DNA of 64,000 nt from Streptomyces sp. NBC_00510 (lineage in GTDB: Bacteria > Actinomycetota > Actinomycetes > Streptomycetales > Streptomycetaceae). This document shows positions 17,874 through 27,512 of this stretch, in pieces. Every line of letters begins with the position of its first letter. The stretch's first letter is position 1. A program made the translations under genes and the position numbers. The notes beneath the pieces are model-generated. The model saw only the letters and a program-made list of their open reading frames with translations. It did no database searches and had not been told where the DNA came from. The stretch is taken from the NCBI GenBank assembly GCA_036013505.1, contig CP107851.1, positions 2,852,001-2,916,000 of the forward strand, in the 5' to 3' direction.

Positions 17874-19145
17874 TCAGACGGATGTACCCGACAACGAACG
17901 ACCCGGACGATTCGGTTCCGCTTGCTCCTCGGGCCGCGCGGCGTGGCCGGTCGGGCGGCCGCCCGCGTCGAGGAAACGGGCGAGCGGCAGGGTGGCGGCG
18001 CCGACCGTGACCGCGTCCGTCCCGAGCCGGCCCAGCTCGATGGAGGTCTGGGCGCAGGGATGGTGCAGCGCGTAGGCGGCGGTGGCCTCACGGACCGCGT
18101 CGAGCAGCCGGGGGCCGATCATCAGGCCGGTCCAGCCGGACAGCACGATGCGCTCGGGGTTGAAGAGGTTGACGAGGTCGGCGATGCCCGCGCCGAGGTA
18201 CTCGGCGGTCTCGTCGAGCAGCGCGACGGCGGCGGCGTCGCCGGCCTCGGCGGCGTCGAGGAGGGCGGCGATCGCGGCCTCCTCGCTCACCCCGGTGGGC
18301 GCGTCCCAGCGTTCGATGAGCGCCTCGGCGCCCACGTAGGCCTCCAGGCAGCCGCGGGCGCCGCAGCGGCAGCGCCGCCCGCCGACCTGGAGGGTGGTGT
18401 GGCCCCACTCCCCCGCGCTGCTGCTGGCGCCGCGGTACGGCTTGCCGTCGGCGACCACGCAGGCGCCGACCCCGGAGCCGAGCAGCGCGATCACGGCGTT
18501 GCGGGCGCCGCGCCCGGCGCCGAACCACATCTCGGCCTGGCCGAGGGTCTTGGCGCCGTTGTCGATGTGGAGCGGCAGGGCGGTGCCCTCGGCGAGCAGC
18601 GCGCCGAGGGGGACGGCGTCCCAGTCGATGGTCTGGCCGTGGACGACCGCGCCGACGCCGCCGGTGCCCTGCTCGACGATGCCGGGCACGCCGATGCCCA
18701 CGCCGAGCACGAGGGCGGGATCGACGCGGCTGTCCTCCAGGACGACGGAGAGGCCGTCGAGGATGAGCTGGACGACGAGGGCGACGTCGTGGCCGCTGTC
18801 GGCCAGCGGACGGTCGGTGGAGGAGAGTTCGGTGAGGGCGAGGTCGAAGAGGGTGACGCGGACCCGGGTCTCGCCGACGTCGACGCCGATGAGGAAGCCG
18901 TGGCGGGGGGCGACCTTGAGCATGACGCGGGGGCGTCCGCCGTCGGACTCGACGGAGCCGGCCTCCTCGACGACGCCGTCGGCGATGAGCTCGGCCACGA
19001 CGTTGCTGATGGAACCTGTGCTCAGTCCGGTGTCCCTGGCCAACTCCTGACGGCTGAGGGGTCCTTCGAAGTACAGGTGACGCAAGAGCGCCGAACGGTT
19101 GCCCCGCCGCAGGTCGCGTACGGTCCGCTTGCCTCGTTCTGCCAT
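17874..19145 (-). CDS. ROK-family sugar-responsive repressor
   Basis: 423 residues: winged helix (15-70: LSRQELARDTGLSTGSISNVVAELIADGVV pattern) followed by a ROK sugar-kinase-like domain with IGVDVGETRVR, GVGIGVPGI, ALLGSGVGACVV, the zinc cysteines CRCGARGCLEAYVG and EWGHTT. ROK repressors bind a mono- or disaccharide and release DNA. Divergent from the ABC/GH1/GH30 cluster, and a strong palindrome lies at 19214-19236 in front of that cluster, so it is the probable local repressor (inference). Whether it keeps kinase activity cannot be told. Confidence 0.88.
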   Translation of the reverse strand: MAERGKRTVRDLRRGNRSALLRHLYFEGPLSRQELARDTGLSTGSISNVVAELIADGVVEEAGSVESDGGRPRVMLKVAPRHGFLIGVDVGETRVRVTLFDLALTELSSTDRPLADSGHDVALVVQLILDGLSVVLEDSRVDPALVLGVGIGVPGIVEQGTGGVGAVVHGQTIDWDAVPLGALLAEGTALPLHIDNGAKTLGQAEMWFGAGRGARNAVIALLGSGVGACVVADGKPYRGASSSAGEWGHTTLQVGGRRCRCGARGCLEAYVGAEALIERWDAPTGVSEEAAIAALLDAAEAGDAAAVALLDETAEYLGAGIADLVNLFNPERIVLSGWTGLMIGPRLLDAVREATAAYALHHPCAQTSIELGRLGTDAVTVGAATLPLARFLDAGGRPTGHAARPEEQAEPNRPGRSLSGTSV

Positions 19146-19185
19146 GGTGCTCCCTCCCCGGCTGAATCTATCGCTGCGCCAAGTC

Positions 19186-19236
19186 TTGACGCCAGGTTTT
19201 CTCAGACGTTAAATCACGCCTTGAATTAAGGCGTGA
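19186..19236 (+). promoter_or_regulatory. promoter and palindromic operator of the ABC-GH1-GH30 cluster
   Basis: TTGACG (19186-19191), 18-base spacer, TAAATC (19210-19215), overlapped by an inverted repeat with arms TCACGCCTT (19214-19222) and AAGGCGTGA (19228-19236) around a 5-base centre. The dyad covers the end of the -10 and the expected start site, a repressor arrangement; the adjacent ROK gene is the natural candidate. Confidence 0.6.
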
Positions 19237-19284
19237 CGTTCTTCACTTCCCGAAGGCACCCACCCTGGAGAGGGATCCCCGGTC

Positions 19285-20601
19285 ATGCACATCACCCGTA
19301 CCACGGCCGCCGCGACGCTCGCGGCCGCGCTCATCGCCTCCGCCACCGCGTGCGGCGGCGGCTCCTCGACCGACGGCAGCGGCAACGGCAGCCCCAAGGA
19401 GCTCACCTACTGGGCCAGCAACCAGGGCGCCAGCCTCGAGGCGGACAAGGCGACCCTGACGCCCGAGCTCAAGAAGTTCGAGAAGCAGACCGGGATCAAG
19501 GTCAAGCTCGAGGTCATCCCGTGGTCCGACCTGCTGAACCGGATCCTCGCCGCGGCCACCTCCGGCCAGGGCCCCGACGTCCTCAACATCGGCAACACCT
19601 GGTCCGCCTCGCTGCAGGCCACCGGCGCGCTGCGCCCCTTCGACGCCAAGGCCTTCGACGCCATCGGCGGCAAGGACCGCTTCGTCTCCTCGGCCCTGGG
19701 CGCGACGGGCGCCGAGGGCAAGGACCCGGCCGCGGTCCCGCTGTACTCGCTGGCGTACGGGCTCTACTACAACAAGAAGATGTTCGCCGACGCGGGCATA
19801 GCCAACCCGCCCGCCACCTGGGACGAGCTCGTCGCCGACGGCAAGAAGCTCACCAAGGGCGGCAAGTACGGCCTCGCCGTCGAGGGCGGCAACCTCTCCG
19901 AGAACGTCCACCACGCCTTCGTCTTCGGCAAGCAGCACGGCGCCGACTTCTTCGACGCCTCGGGCAAGCCGACGTTCACCACCCCCGAGGCGGTCGCGGC
20001 CGTCAAGCAGTACATCGACTTCATCGCCAAGGACAAGATCGCGGCCCCCGGCAACGCCGAGTACGCCGCCAACCAGTCCGTCGCCGACTTCGCCACCGGC
20101 AAGGCCGCCATGCTGCTGTGGCAGGCCGCCGGCTCCTCGCTGAAGTCCCACGGCATGAAGCCCGAGGACTACGGCGTCGCCCAGGTGCCGTTCCAGGCCG
20201 CGGGCGCCTCCGGCGACACCGCCGTGAACTCGATGGTCGCGGGCATCAACCTGGCCGTCTTCAAGAAGACCGACAACGTCGACGGCGCGCTGAAGTTCGT
20301 GAAGTTCATGACCAGCGACGACGAGCAGAAGCTCCTCAACGGCACCTACGGCTCGCTCCCGCCGGTCAAGGCCGCCCAGTCCGACCCGGCCTTCGCCACC
20401 CCGGACCTGAAGGTCCTCGCGGACGCGCTCGCCAACAGCGCGGCGCCGCTGCCGCAGGTCGCCAACGAGAGCCAGTTCGAGACCGCCGTCGGCACCGCGA
20501 TGAAGGACCTGTTCGCCGACGCCGCCGCCGGGAAGCCGGTCACCACCGAGAGCGTCAAGGCCGCCCTCGAAAAGGCCCAGCAGCAGATGCCGGCGTCGTG
20601 A
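19285..20601 (+). CDS. sugar-binding lipoprotein of ABC transporter
   Basis: 438 residues. Sec/lipoprotein signal with Cys23 in the box SATACGGG, then a Ser/Gly-rich tether and a family 1 solute-binding domain (ELTYWASNQGAS, GQGPDVLNIGNTWSASL, YSLAYGLYYNKKMFADAGI). It captures a sugar outside the cell for the two permeases that follow. No ATPase gene in the cluster. Ligand is not evident; the flanking GH30 and GH1 enzymes point to a beta-linked gluco- or galacto-oligosaccharide. Confidence 0.88.
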   Translation: MHITRTTAAATLAAALIASATACGGGSSTDGSGNGSPKELTYWASNQGASLEADKATLTPELKKFEKQTGIKVKLEVIPWSDLLNRILAAATSGQGPDVLNIGNTWSASLQATGALRPFDAKAFDAIGGKDRFVSSALGATGAEGKDPAAVPLYSLAYGLYYNKKMFADAGIANPPATWDELVADGKKLTKGGKYGLAVEGGNLSENVHHAFVFGKQHGADFFDASGKPTFTTPEAVAAVKQYIDFIAKDKIAAPGNAEYAANQSVADFATGKAAMLLWQAAGSSLKSHGMKPEDYGVAQVPFQAAGASGDTAVNSMVAGINLAVFKKTDNVDGALKFVKFMTSDDEQKLLNGTYGSLPPVKAAQSDPAFATPDLKVLADALANSAAPLPQVANESQFETAVGTAMKDLFADAAAGKPVTTESVKAALEKAQQQMPAS

Positions 20602-20615
20602 GCGTGAAGGAACCG

Positions 20616-21626
20616 ATGACCGCCACCGTGCCGCCCGTCCGGCACAGCTCCAAGACGCCTTCCCCCGGCGGCCGGCGGGCCGCCGGGGGGAGGGCCCCGC
20701 TGTCGCGGCTGCGCCTGCCGGCGCGGCTGCGGCGCGCGTCGCTCCCGTACGTCCTGCTGCTGCCGGCCCTCGCGCTGGAACTGCTCATCCACCTGGTGCC
20801 GATGGTCGTCGGCGTCGTGATGAGCTTCAAGGAGCTCACGCAGTTCTTCATCAGCGACTGGTCCGCCGCCCCCTGGAAGGGCCTGGACAACTACCGCGTG
20901 GCGGTGGACTTCAACGCCCCGGTCGGCGAGGACCTGCTCAAGTCCTTCCTCGTCACCTGTGAGTTCACGGTGCTGGCGGTCGGGCTGTCCTGGCTGTTCG
21001 GCACCGCCGCCGCGATCCTCATGCAGGACGCCTTCCGCGGCCGCGGACTGCTGCGCGCGGTCTTCCTGGTGCCGTACGCGCTGCCGGTCTACGCGGCGGT
21101 GATCACCTGGTCGTTCATGTTCCAGCGGGACACCGGCATGATCAACCACGTCATCCACGACCAGCTGCACCTCACCGACGGCCGGCCCTTCTGGCTGATC
21201 GGCGACAACAGCTTCTACGCGCTGGTGACGGTGTCGGTGTGGCGGCAGTGGCCGTTCGCCTTCCTGTGCCTGATGGCCGGTCTGCAGAACATCCCGCGCG
21301 AGCTGTACGAGGCGGCGGCGATGGACGGTGCCGGGATCTGGCAGCAGATCCGCAGGATCACCCTGCCGTCGCTGCGCCCCGTCAACCAGGTGCTGGTGCT
21401 GGTGCTGTTCCTGTGGACGTTCAACGACTTCAACACGCCCTACGTGCTGTTCGGGCGGGCGGCGCCGGACGCCGCGGACCTGATCTCGATCCACATCTAC
21501 CAGTCGTCCTTCGTGACCTGGAACTTCGGCTCCGGCTCGGCGATGTCCGTGCTCCTGCTGCTGTTCCTGCTCGTCGTGACGGTGCTCTACCTGCTCGCGA
21601 CCTCCCTGAGGAGGAAGGATGCCTGA
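20616..21626 (+). CDS. ABC sugar transporter permease (MalF type)
   Basis: 336 residues with a basic, Pro/Arg-rich N-terminus, six membrane spans and EAA loop LYEAAAMDGAGIWQQIRRITLPSL. ATG 20616 has AAGGA five bases upstream; GTG 20598 overlapping the binding-protein stop (GTGA) is an equally formed alternative. Forms the channel with the next gene, whose start overlaps its end by 8 bases. Confidence 0.87.
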   Translation: MTATVPPVRHSSKTPSPGGRRAAGGRAPLSRLRLPARLRRASLPYVLLLPALALELLIHLVPMVVGVVMSFKELTQFFISDWSAAPWKGLDNYRVAVDFNAPVGEDLLKSFLVTCEFTVLAVGLSWLFGTAAAILMQDAFRGRGLLRAVFLVPYALPVYAAVITWSFMFQRDTGMINHVIHDQLHLTDGRPFWLIGDNSFYALVTVSVWRQWPFAFLCLMAGLQNIPRELYEAAAMDGAGIWQQIRRITLPSLRPVNQVLVLVLFLWTFNDFNTPYVLFGRAAPDAADLISIHIYQSSFVTWNFGSGSAMSVLLLLFLLVVTVLYLLATSLRRKDA

Positions 21627-22479
21627 CGTCCGCAGCCCCATGGCCGCGCCGCGCTCCTTCGTGTGGACCCGCCGGATCGTGCTGACCGTGCTGACGGCCT
21701 TCGCGCTGGCGCCGGTGTTCGTCATGGTCGTCTCGTCGCTGAAGCCGCTGCAGGACGTGCAGGGCCCGTTCCGCTGGTTCCCCAGCGGCTTCACCCTGCG
21801 CCCCTACGCCGACATCTGGCACACCGTGCCGCTCGCCCGGTACTTCGTGAACTCGCTGCTCGTGGCGGGCGGGGCGACGCTGTGCTCGGTCGCGGTGGCG
21901 ATCTTCGCGGCGTACGCGGTGAGCCGCTACGACTTCAAGGGGCGCCGCTTCTTCTCGGTGACGATCCTGTCCACCCAGATGTTCCCCGGCATCCTCTTCC
22001 TGCTGCCGCTCTTCCTGATCTTCGTCAACCTCGGGAACGCGACGGGCATCGCCCTGTACGGCAGCCGCGGCGGCCTGATCCTGACCTACCTCACCTTCTC
22101 GCTCCCCTTCTCCATCTGGATGCTGGCGGGCTACTTCGACTCGATCCCCAAGGACCTGGACGAGGCCGCCATGGTCGACGGCTGCGGGCCGCTGGGCGCG
22201 CTGTTCCGGGTGGTCGTCCCGGCCGCCGTGCCCGGCATCGTCGCGGTCTGCGTGTACGCCTTCATGACGGCCTGGGGCGAGGTCCTCTTCGCCTCCGTCA
22301 TGACCAACGACACCACCCGCACGCTCGCCGTCGGCCTGCAGGGCTACGCCACCCAGACCGACGTGTACTGGAACCAGGTCATGGCCGCCTCGCTCGTGGT
22401 GAGCGTGCCCGTGGTCGCCGGGTTCCTGCTCCTGCAGCGCTACCTCGTCGCCGGGCTGACCGCCGGCGCCGTCAAGTGA
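21619..22479 (+). CDS. ABC sugar transporter permease (MalG type)
   Basis: 286 residues, six membrane spans, EAA loop [21 protein letters not shown] and the C-terminal TAGAVK. GAGGAAGG immediately precedes the ATG inside the end of the previous gene. Partner subunit of the CUT1 importer encoded here. Confidence 0.88.
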   Translation: MPDVRSPMAAPRSFVWTRRIVLTVLTAFALAPVFVMVVSSLKPLQDVQGPFRWFPSGFTLRPYADIWHTVPLARYFVNSLLVAGGATLCSVAVAIFAAYAVSRYDFKGRRFFSVTILSTQMFPGILFLLPLFLIFVNLGNATGIALYGSRGGLILTYLTFSLPFSIWMLAGYFDSIPKDLDEAAMVDGCGPLGALFRVVVPAAVPGIVAVCVYAFMTAWGEVLFASVMTNDTTRTLAVGLQGYATQTDVYWNQVMAASLVVSVPVVAGFLLLQRYLVAGLTAGAVK

Positions 22480-22520
22480 GCTCCACCGCCCCTCAGCGTC
22501 CCCCGAACGAAAGGCAGTCC

Positions 22521-23879
22521 GTGACCCTCGACCTCAGCGCCCTCCCCGACGGATTCGTGTGGGGCGCCGCGACGGCCGCTTACCAGATCGAAGGAGCCGT
22601 GGCCGAGGACGGCCGTGCACCATCCATCTGGGACACCTTCTCCCGTACGCCGGGGAAGGTCGCGAACGGCGACACCGGTGACGTCGCCTGCGACCACTAC
22701 CACCGCGTGCCGGAGGACATCGGCCTGATGGGCCGGCTCGGTCTGGACGCGTACCGCTTCTCCCTCGCCTGGCCGCGCGTGATGCCGCAGGGCGGCGGGC
22801 CGGTCAACCCCTCGGGCCTGGCCTTCTACGACCGCCTGGTCGACGGCCTGCTGGAGGCGGGCATCACCCCCTTCCCCACCCTGTACCACTGGGACCTGCC
22901 GCAGGCCCAGCAGGACCGCGGCGGCTGGCCGGAGCGCGAGACCGCGCTGCGCTTCGCCGACTACGCGGCCGTGGTGGCCGAGCGGCTCGGGGACCGGGTC
23001 ACCCACTGGGCGACGCTCAACGAGCCGCTGTGCTCGGCCTGGATCGGCCATCTGCAGGGCGTGATGGCCCCCGGCCTCACCGACCTGACGGCCGCCGTCC
23101 GCGCCTCGTACCACCTGCACCTGGGCCACGGCCTGGCGGTGCAGGCGCTGCGCGCCGCGGTCCCGCACGCGCAGATCGGCATCGTCAACAACCTCAGCCC
23201 CTGCGAACCGGCCTCCGACCGTCCCGAGGACGTCGCCGCGGCGCTGCGCTCCGACGGCCACACCAACCGCTGGTGGCTGGACCCGATCCACGGCCGCGGC
23301 TACCCGGAGGACATGCTGGAGCTGTACGGGGTCGAACTGCCGGTGCAGACGGGCGACATGGAGACCATCGCCGCGCCGCTGGACTGGCTGGGCCTCAACT
23401 ACTACTTCCGTGACATCGTTGCCGACGACCCGTCGGGGCCGGTCCCCCACACCCGTGCCGTACGCGTCCCGGACGTCCGCCGCACCGCGATGGACTGGGA
23501 GGTGCACGCCGGCGGTCTGGAGCGGCTGCTGCTGCGGCTGACCGAGGAGTACGGCGCCCGCAAGATCTACGTCACCGAGAACGGCTCGGCGTACGAGGAC
23601 CGCGTCGGCCCCGACGGCCAGGTCCACGACCCCGAGCGCACCGCCTACCTGGAGGAGCACCTGGCGGCCTGCGCCCGTGCCGTGCGCGGCGGCGCCCCGC
23701 TCGCCGGCTACTTCGCCTGGTCGCTGCTGGACAACTTCGAGTGGGCGTACGGCTACGACAAGCGCTTCGGCCTCGTCCACGTCGACTACGAGACCCAGCG
23801 CCGGACCGTGAAGGGCAGCGGCCGCCGCTACGCCGACATCATCGCCGCCCACCGGCGCCGCGCCCGCAGCGCGGCCTGA
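22521..23879 (+). CDS. beta-glucosidase/beta-galactosidase, glycoside hydrolase family 1
   Basis: 452 residues, complete GH1 barrel: [23 protein letters not shown], acid/base Glu168 in TLNEP, nucleophile Glu353 in YVTENGS, and [13 protein letters not shown] near the end. No export signal, so it hydrolyses oligosaccharides brought in by the transporter. GTG 22521 has AAAGG upstream; GTG 22476, overlapping the permease stop as GTGA, would add 15 residues. The pairing with GH30 suggests a beta-1,6- or other beta-linked substrate. Confidence 0.92.
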   Translation: MTLDLSALPDGFVWGAATAAYQIEGAVAEDGRAPSIWDTFSRTPGKVANGDTGDVACDHYHRVPEDIGLMGRLGLDAYRFSLAWPRVMPQGGGPVNPSGLAFYDRLVDGLLEAGITPFPTLYHWDLPQAQQDRGGWPERETALRFADYAAVVAERLGDRVTHWATLNEPLCSAWIGHLQGVMAPGLTDLTAAVRASYHLHLGHGLAVQALRAAVPHAQIGIVNNLSPCEPASDRPEDVAAALRSDGHTNRWWLDPIHGRGYPEDMLELYGVELPVQTGDMETIAAPLDWLGLNYYFRDIVADDPSGPVPHTRAVRVPDVRRTAMDWEVHAGGLERLLLRLTEEYGARKIYVTENGSAYEDRVGPDGQVHDPERTAYLEEHLAACARAVRGGAPLAGYFAWSLLDNFEWAYGYDKRFGLVHVDYETQRRTVKGSGRRYADIIAAHRRRARSAA

Positions 23880-23924
23880 CCTCCCTCGCCATCCCGTCTC
23901 CACCCCCCACACAGGAGATCCGCG

Positions 23925-25880
23925 ATGCCACACTCCCCCCACGTCGGACGCCTGGTCGCCGTGCTCGCGGCGGTCGCCGCGGCGTTAGCCGGGTTGGTGC
24001 TCGCCGGACCGGGAGCGGCCGCCGCCACGGCCGTCCAGGTCACCATGACCACCACCTCCGACGGCAGGACCGTGGTCAAGGGCCTGCAGGCACAGACCCC
24101 GGCCGCCTTCGAGGCGGGCAATGGCAGCGGCGGCACGGTCATCACGGTGGACCCCGCCGCCCGCTACCAGCCCTTTGAGGGCGGCGGGGCGTCCTTCACC
24201 GACAGCGCCGCCTGGCTGATGAACTCCTCCGGCGCCCTGTCGGCGGCCACCCGTGACGCCACCCTGCGCAAGCTGTTCTCCCCCACGGAGGGCATCGGCC
24301 TGGGCTTCCTGCGCAACCCGATGGGCGCCTCGGACATCGCGCGCAGCCACTACACGTACGACGACACCTGCTGCGACCTGTCGGACTTCTCCATCTCCCG
24401 GGACCTGGCCGACGTCCTGCCGCTGACCCAGCAGGCGCGCCTGCTCAACCCGGCACTGAAGATCATGGCGGTGCCGTGGTCGGCGCCGGCGTGGATGAAG
24501 GACAACGGCAAGCTGACCCAGATGGGCAAGCTGAAGCCGGAGTTCTACGACACCTACGCGCAGTACTTCGTGAAGTACCTGCAGGCCTACGAGCAGCGCG
24601 GCGTCCACGTCGACTACGTGTCGGTGCAGAACGAGCCGCAGTGCTGCGGCGCGAACAGCAGCTACCCCACGATGGAGTGGACGGCGGCCACGCTGCTGGA
24701 CTTCACCAAGAACCACCTCTTCCCGGCGTTCCGTTCGGCCGGGATCACCACCAAGGCGCTGATCCACGACTGGAACCACGGCGACTGGAACACCACCGGC
24801 GCCGGCCAGCTCGCCGACGCCGCCCTGCGCGGCGACCCGCTCTTCGGCGGCGTCGCCTGGCACGGCTACGCGCCCACCCCGCCGGACTACGCGCTGGGCA
24901 GCACCGTCCAGAGCCAGTACCCGGGCGTGGCGCAGTACGAGACCGAGCACTCCGGCGGCACCTGGGTCACCGACCAGCAGCTTGAGGACCTGCGGGACAT
25001 CACCGGCTTCACGCGCAACTGGGCCCGCGCGTATGTGAAGTGGTCGCTGGCGCTGGACCAGGCGATGGGCCCGCACGCGGGCGGCTGCGGCACCTGCACC
25101 GGGCTGATCACGGTGCACAACGGGGACGCGCGCAGCGGGCAGGTCGACTACACCGTGGAGTACTACACGATGGGCCAGCTGACGAAGTTCGTCCGCGCGG
25201 GCGGGGTACGGATCGGCAGCAACGCCACCGACCCGGTGTGGAACACGGCCTTCGTCAACACCGACGGGCAGCGGGTGCTGGTCACCCACAACTCCTCGTC
25301 GTCAGCCCAGCAGATCACGGTCCGCGAGGCCGGGCAGCACTTCTCGTACAGCCTGCCCGCCCGCGCCACGACCACGTTCACCTGGTCCGGCGCGCCGACC
25401 GGCGGCGGGGGCGGCGACGGGGACGGCATCAGCAGCTCCGCCTGGTACCAGGTGGCCGGCGCCGGCTCCGGCAAGTGCGTGGACGCCAAGGACCGGGGCA
25501 CCGCCAACGGCACGGCGGTGCAGCAGTGGAGCTGCGTCGCCGGGCAGGCCAACCAGCAGTGGCAGTTCCGCCCGACCGACGGCGGCTACTACCGGGTGGT
25601 GAACCGCAACGCGACCGCCACCGAGCAGGTCTGGGACGTCACCGGCGGGGCGTCGGCGACGGGTGACTCCGTGCCGGTGCAGACCTGGCAGTGGTCCTCG
25701 GGCGTCAACCAGCAGTGGAAGCCGGTGCTCCAGGCGGACGGCTCGTACGTCCTCACGGCCCGGCACAGCGGCAAGTGCCTGGACGTCACGGCGGCCTCGA
25801 CGGCCGACGGCGCCCTGCTGCAGCAGTACACCTGCAACGGCACCACCGCCCAGTCCTTCCGGCTGACCCCGGCGGGCTGA
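23925..25880 (+). CDS. secreted GH30 glycosidase with C-terminal ricin-type carbohydrate-binding domain
   Basis: 651 residues. Signal peptide (1-34, ending GAAAA), GH30 domain (about 70-475) with SAPAWMK, acid/base Glu237 in QNEP and nucleophile probably Glu341 in ETEHSGG, then a Gly/Asp-rich linker and a CBM13/ricin B beta-trefoil (about 436-651) with CVD and QQW repeats. Cysteine pairs (CC at 149-150, CC at 240-241, CGTC) are unusual. Family members act on glucosylceramide, beta-1,6-glucan, beta-1,6-galactan or xylan; exact substrate unknown. Codon 21 is TTA (23985-23987), the bldA-type rare leucine codon. Last gene of the cluster. Confidence 0.88.
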   Translation: MPHSPHVGRLVAVLAAVAAALAGLVLAGPGAAAATAVQVTMTTTSDGRTVVKGLQAQTPAAFEAGNGSGGTVITVDPAARYQPFEGGGASFTDSAAWLMNSSGALSAATRDATLRKLFSPTEGIGLGFLRNPMGASDIARSHYTYDDTCCDLSDFSISRDLADVLPLTQQARLLNPALKIMAVPWSAPAWMKDNGKLTQMGKLKPEFYDTYAQYFVKYLQAYEQRGVHVDYVSVQNEPQCCGANSSYPTMEWTAATLLDFTKNHLFPAFRSAGITTKALIHDWNHGDWNTTGAGQLADAALRGDPLFGGVAWHGYAPTPPDYALGSTVQSQYPGVAQYETEHSGGTWVTDQQLEDLRDITGFTRNWARAYVKWSLALDQAMGPHAGGCGTCTGLITVHNGDARSGQVDYTVEYYTMGQLTKFVRAGGVRIGSNATDPVWNTAFVNTDGQRVLVTHNSSSSAQQITVREAGQHFSYSLPARATTTFTWSGAPTGGGGGDGDGISSSAWYQVAGAGSGKCVDAKDRGTANGTAVQQWSCVAGQANQQWQFRPTDGGYYRVVNRNATATEQVWDVTGGASATGDSVPVQTWQWSSGVNQQWKPVLQADGSYVLTARHSGKCLDVTAASTADGALLQQYTCNGTTAQSFRLTPAG

Positions 25881-25935
25881 CCGACCCCGCGCGGCACCGG
25901 CGTACGAGGGAGACGCCGGCGCCGCGCGGCACCAA

Positions 25936-25968
25936 CCCCCCTCCGGGGCACCGGGGCCCCGGAGGGGG
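25936..25968 (+). terminator. terminator hairpin after the GH30 gene
   Basis: 13-bp stem CCCCCTCCGGGGC (25937-25949) / GCCCCGGAGGGGG (25956-25968) with a 6-base loop, about 55 bases after the GH30 stop. No U-tract. The broken immunity-type remnant begins immediately after it. Confidence 0.75.
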
Positions 25969-26396
25969 CACCACTGTCGCGGTGCGCGCCGTGGACGACC
26001 TCGCGGGGGTGATCCCCGTCGGCCGCGACGGCGGACAGGGGCTGGTCCCCGGGGGACCTGCCCGCCAGGACGTGCTGCCTCCCCGCGCACCGGGCCTTCC
26101 CTAGCGGGGGCGGCGCCGACTCCGAGGCCGAACTGGTCGCGGCGGCCGAGGCGGTTCTCGCCGATCCCGCCGTCGGGTGGGAGGCGTCCGGGACGTGGCG
26201 GACCGACGGACCCGCGGTGCTCATGGACTCCGCCGAGGCGGGGGGCCTGCCGGCCGTCGGGTACCCCGGCGGCGGCATGCCCGAACAGGCCCCCGTCCCG
26301 CTGCCTCCCGGGCGCTGGGCGGTACGCGCCGTCCAGGCGAGGGCCGGCGACCGCACCTCGCTCGGTCTGGTGCGGCTCGTGCCCGCCGCCTCTTGA
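25967..26396 (+). pseudogene. remnant of an Imm21-type immunity protein gene (5'-truncated, frameshifted)
   Basis: Two reading frames together read like the C-terminal two thirds of Imm21-type immunity proteins: first AVDDLAGVIPVGRDGGQGLVPG, then after a single-base shift in the run of five G at 26051-26055, DLPARTCCLPAHRAF, DSEAELVAAAEAVLADP, DGPAVLMDSAEAGGL, MPEQAPVPLPPGRWAVRAVQ and a stop at 26394-26396. In the first frame a stop ends the frame at 26104. The N-terminal third and any start codon are missing; the homology begins right after the GH30 terminator. Family assignment is from memory of the conserved VLMDSAE and MPDQAP motifs. No toxin gene is nearby. Confidence 0.6.
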
Positions 26397-26402
26397 AGCC
26401 CG

Positions 26403-27512
26403 TCAGGCCAGGGTGTCCCACCGCCGGGTGAGGCGGTCGGCGCCCGCGTCGGTCAGCGAGCCCCACAGGCGCAGCCGGGCGATGCCGCCGTCGGGGTAGG
26501 TCTCCAGGCGCACGTGGGTGGCGGGCGGGGTGTCGACCACGAAGCGGTGGACGGTGTCGGGCTGCAGGGGGGTGCGGCTCAGGATCTCGAACCAGTCGCC
26601 GTCCTCGCCGTCGCGGCCGAGCAGGGCGGCCCAGCCGGCGGCGTTGCCCTTGTAGTAGCCGGTGTCGATCTCGGCGGCGCGGACGACGCCCTGCCCGGCG
26701 AGGCGGTAGCGCGCCCAGTCGTGGCCCTTGTCGCGGCGGCGGCGGGTCTCCCAGCCGTCGCCCATGCGGCGGGACGTGCCCGGCAGGATCGGGTTGAGCG
26801 GGGAGGAGTAGAAGCGGTCGGAGACGTCCTCGGCGGTGCCGCCGTTCTCCAGCGCGACCAGGTCGAAGGTGCCGAGCGCGGTCAGCCACGCCGGGTCGGG
26901 GACGACCTCGCCGTGGACGCGCAGCCGGGCGATGCCGCCGTCGGGGAACTGCCTGAGCCGCAGGTGGGTGAAGCGGCGCTCCACGGCCACCTCGAAGCCG
27001 TTGGCGGCGTGGCCGCCGACGGCCGTGCGGGGCACGAGTTCCGTCCACCGCACGCCGTCGGCGAGCAGGTCCGCGGGCGCGGCGCCCAGGGGCGCGCAGG
27101 TGGCCTCGACGGCGATCTGCCGGGGGTGGTTGCCGCGGAAGTGGGCGGTGTCCACGACCAGGCCGCGCACGACCCCGGGGGCGGCCAGGCGGATCAGCGC
27201 CCAGTCGTGGTCGGCGTCGGCGGGGTGCGGGTCGGCGGCGTCGCTGCCACGGCGGCGGCGGGTCTCCCAGCCGTCCATGACCTGGCCCTTGTGGCCGAAG
27301 TGCTCGGCGCGGAACTCGGGGCGTCCGGGGACGAGCAGGTTCTCCCGCTCGGCGAAGAACTCGTCGTTGGCGGCGATCACCCCGGCGCCCAGGCGCCGGT
27401 CGGCGAGGTCGACGAGGCCCGTGAAGGGCAGGTCGGCGCCGCGGTAGTCGGCGTAGGGATCCCCTCCGGGGTACGGCTGGGCGGCGCCGGTGTACCGGGG
27501 TATGGCGGTCAC
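26403..27512 (-). CDS. alc: allantoicase
   Basis: 369 residues made of two tandem allantoicase repeats: each has a DGWETRRRR motif (about residues 80 and 256) and an [10 protein letters not shown] / [13 protein letters not shown] motif, the internal duplication that defines the family. Hydrolyses allantoate to ureidoglycolate and urea in the cytoplasm. GTG start overlaps the allantoinase stop by GTGA. Shares the promoter region at 28871-29127 with allB. Confidence 0.95.
   Translation of the reverse strand: MTAIPRYTGAAQPYPGGDPYADYRGADLPFTGLVDLADRRLGAGVIAANDEFFAERENLLVPGRPEFRAEHFGHKGQVMDGWETRRRRGSDAADPHPADADHDWALIRLAAPGVVRGLVVDTAHFRGNHPRQIAVEATCAPLGAAPADLLADGVRWTELVPRTAVGGHAANGFEVAVERRFTHLRLRQFPDGGIARLRVHGEVVPDPAWLTALGTFDLVALENGGTAEDVSDRFYSSPLNPILPGTSRRMGDGWETRRRRDKGHDWARYRLAGQGVVRAAEIDTGYYKGNAAGWAALLGRDGEDGDWFEILSRTPLQPDTVHRFVVDTPPATHVRLETYPDGGIARLRLWGSLTDAGADRLTRRWDTLA

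Noticed and set aside
25691..26104. A continuous frame starting inside the GH30 gene and running into the immunity-type remnant
   Set aside because: Only its last ~40 residues look like protein, and they belong to the broken Imm21-like gene; the start lies within GH30 out of frame.
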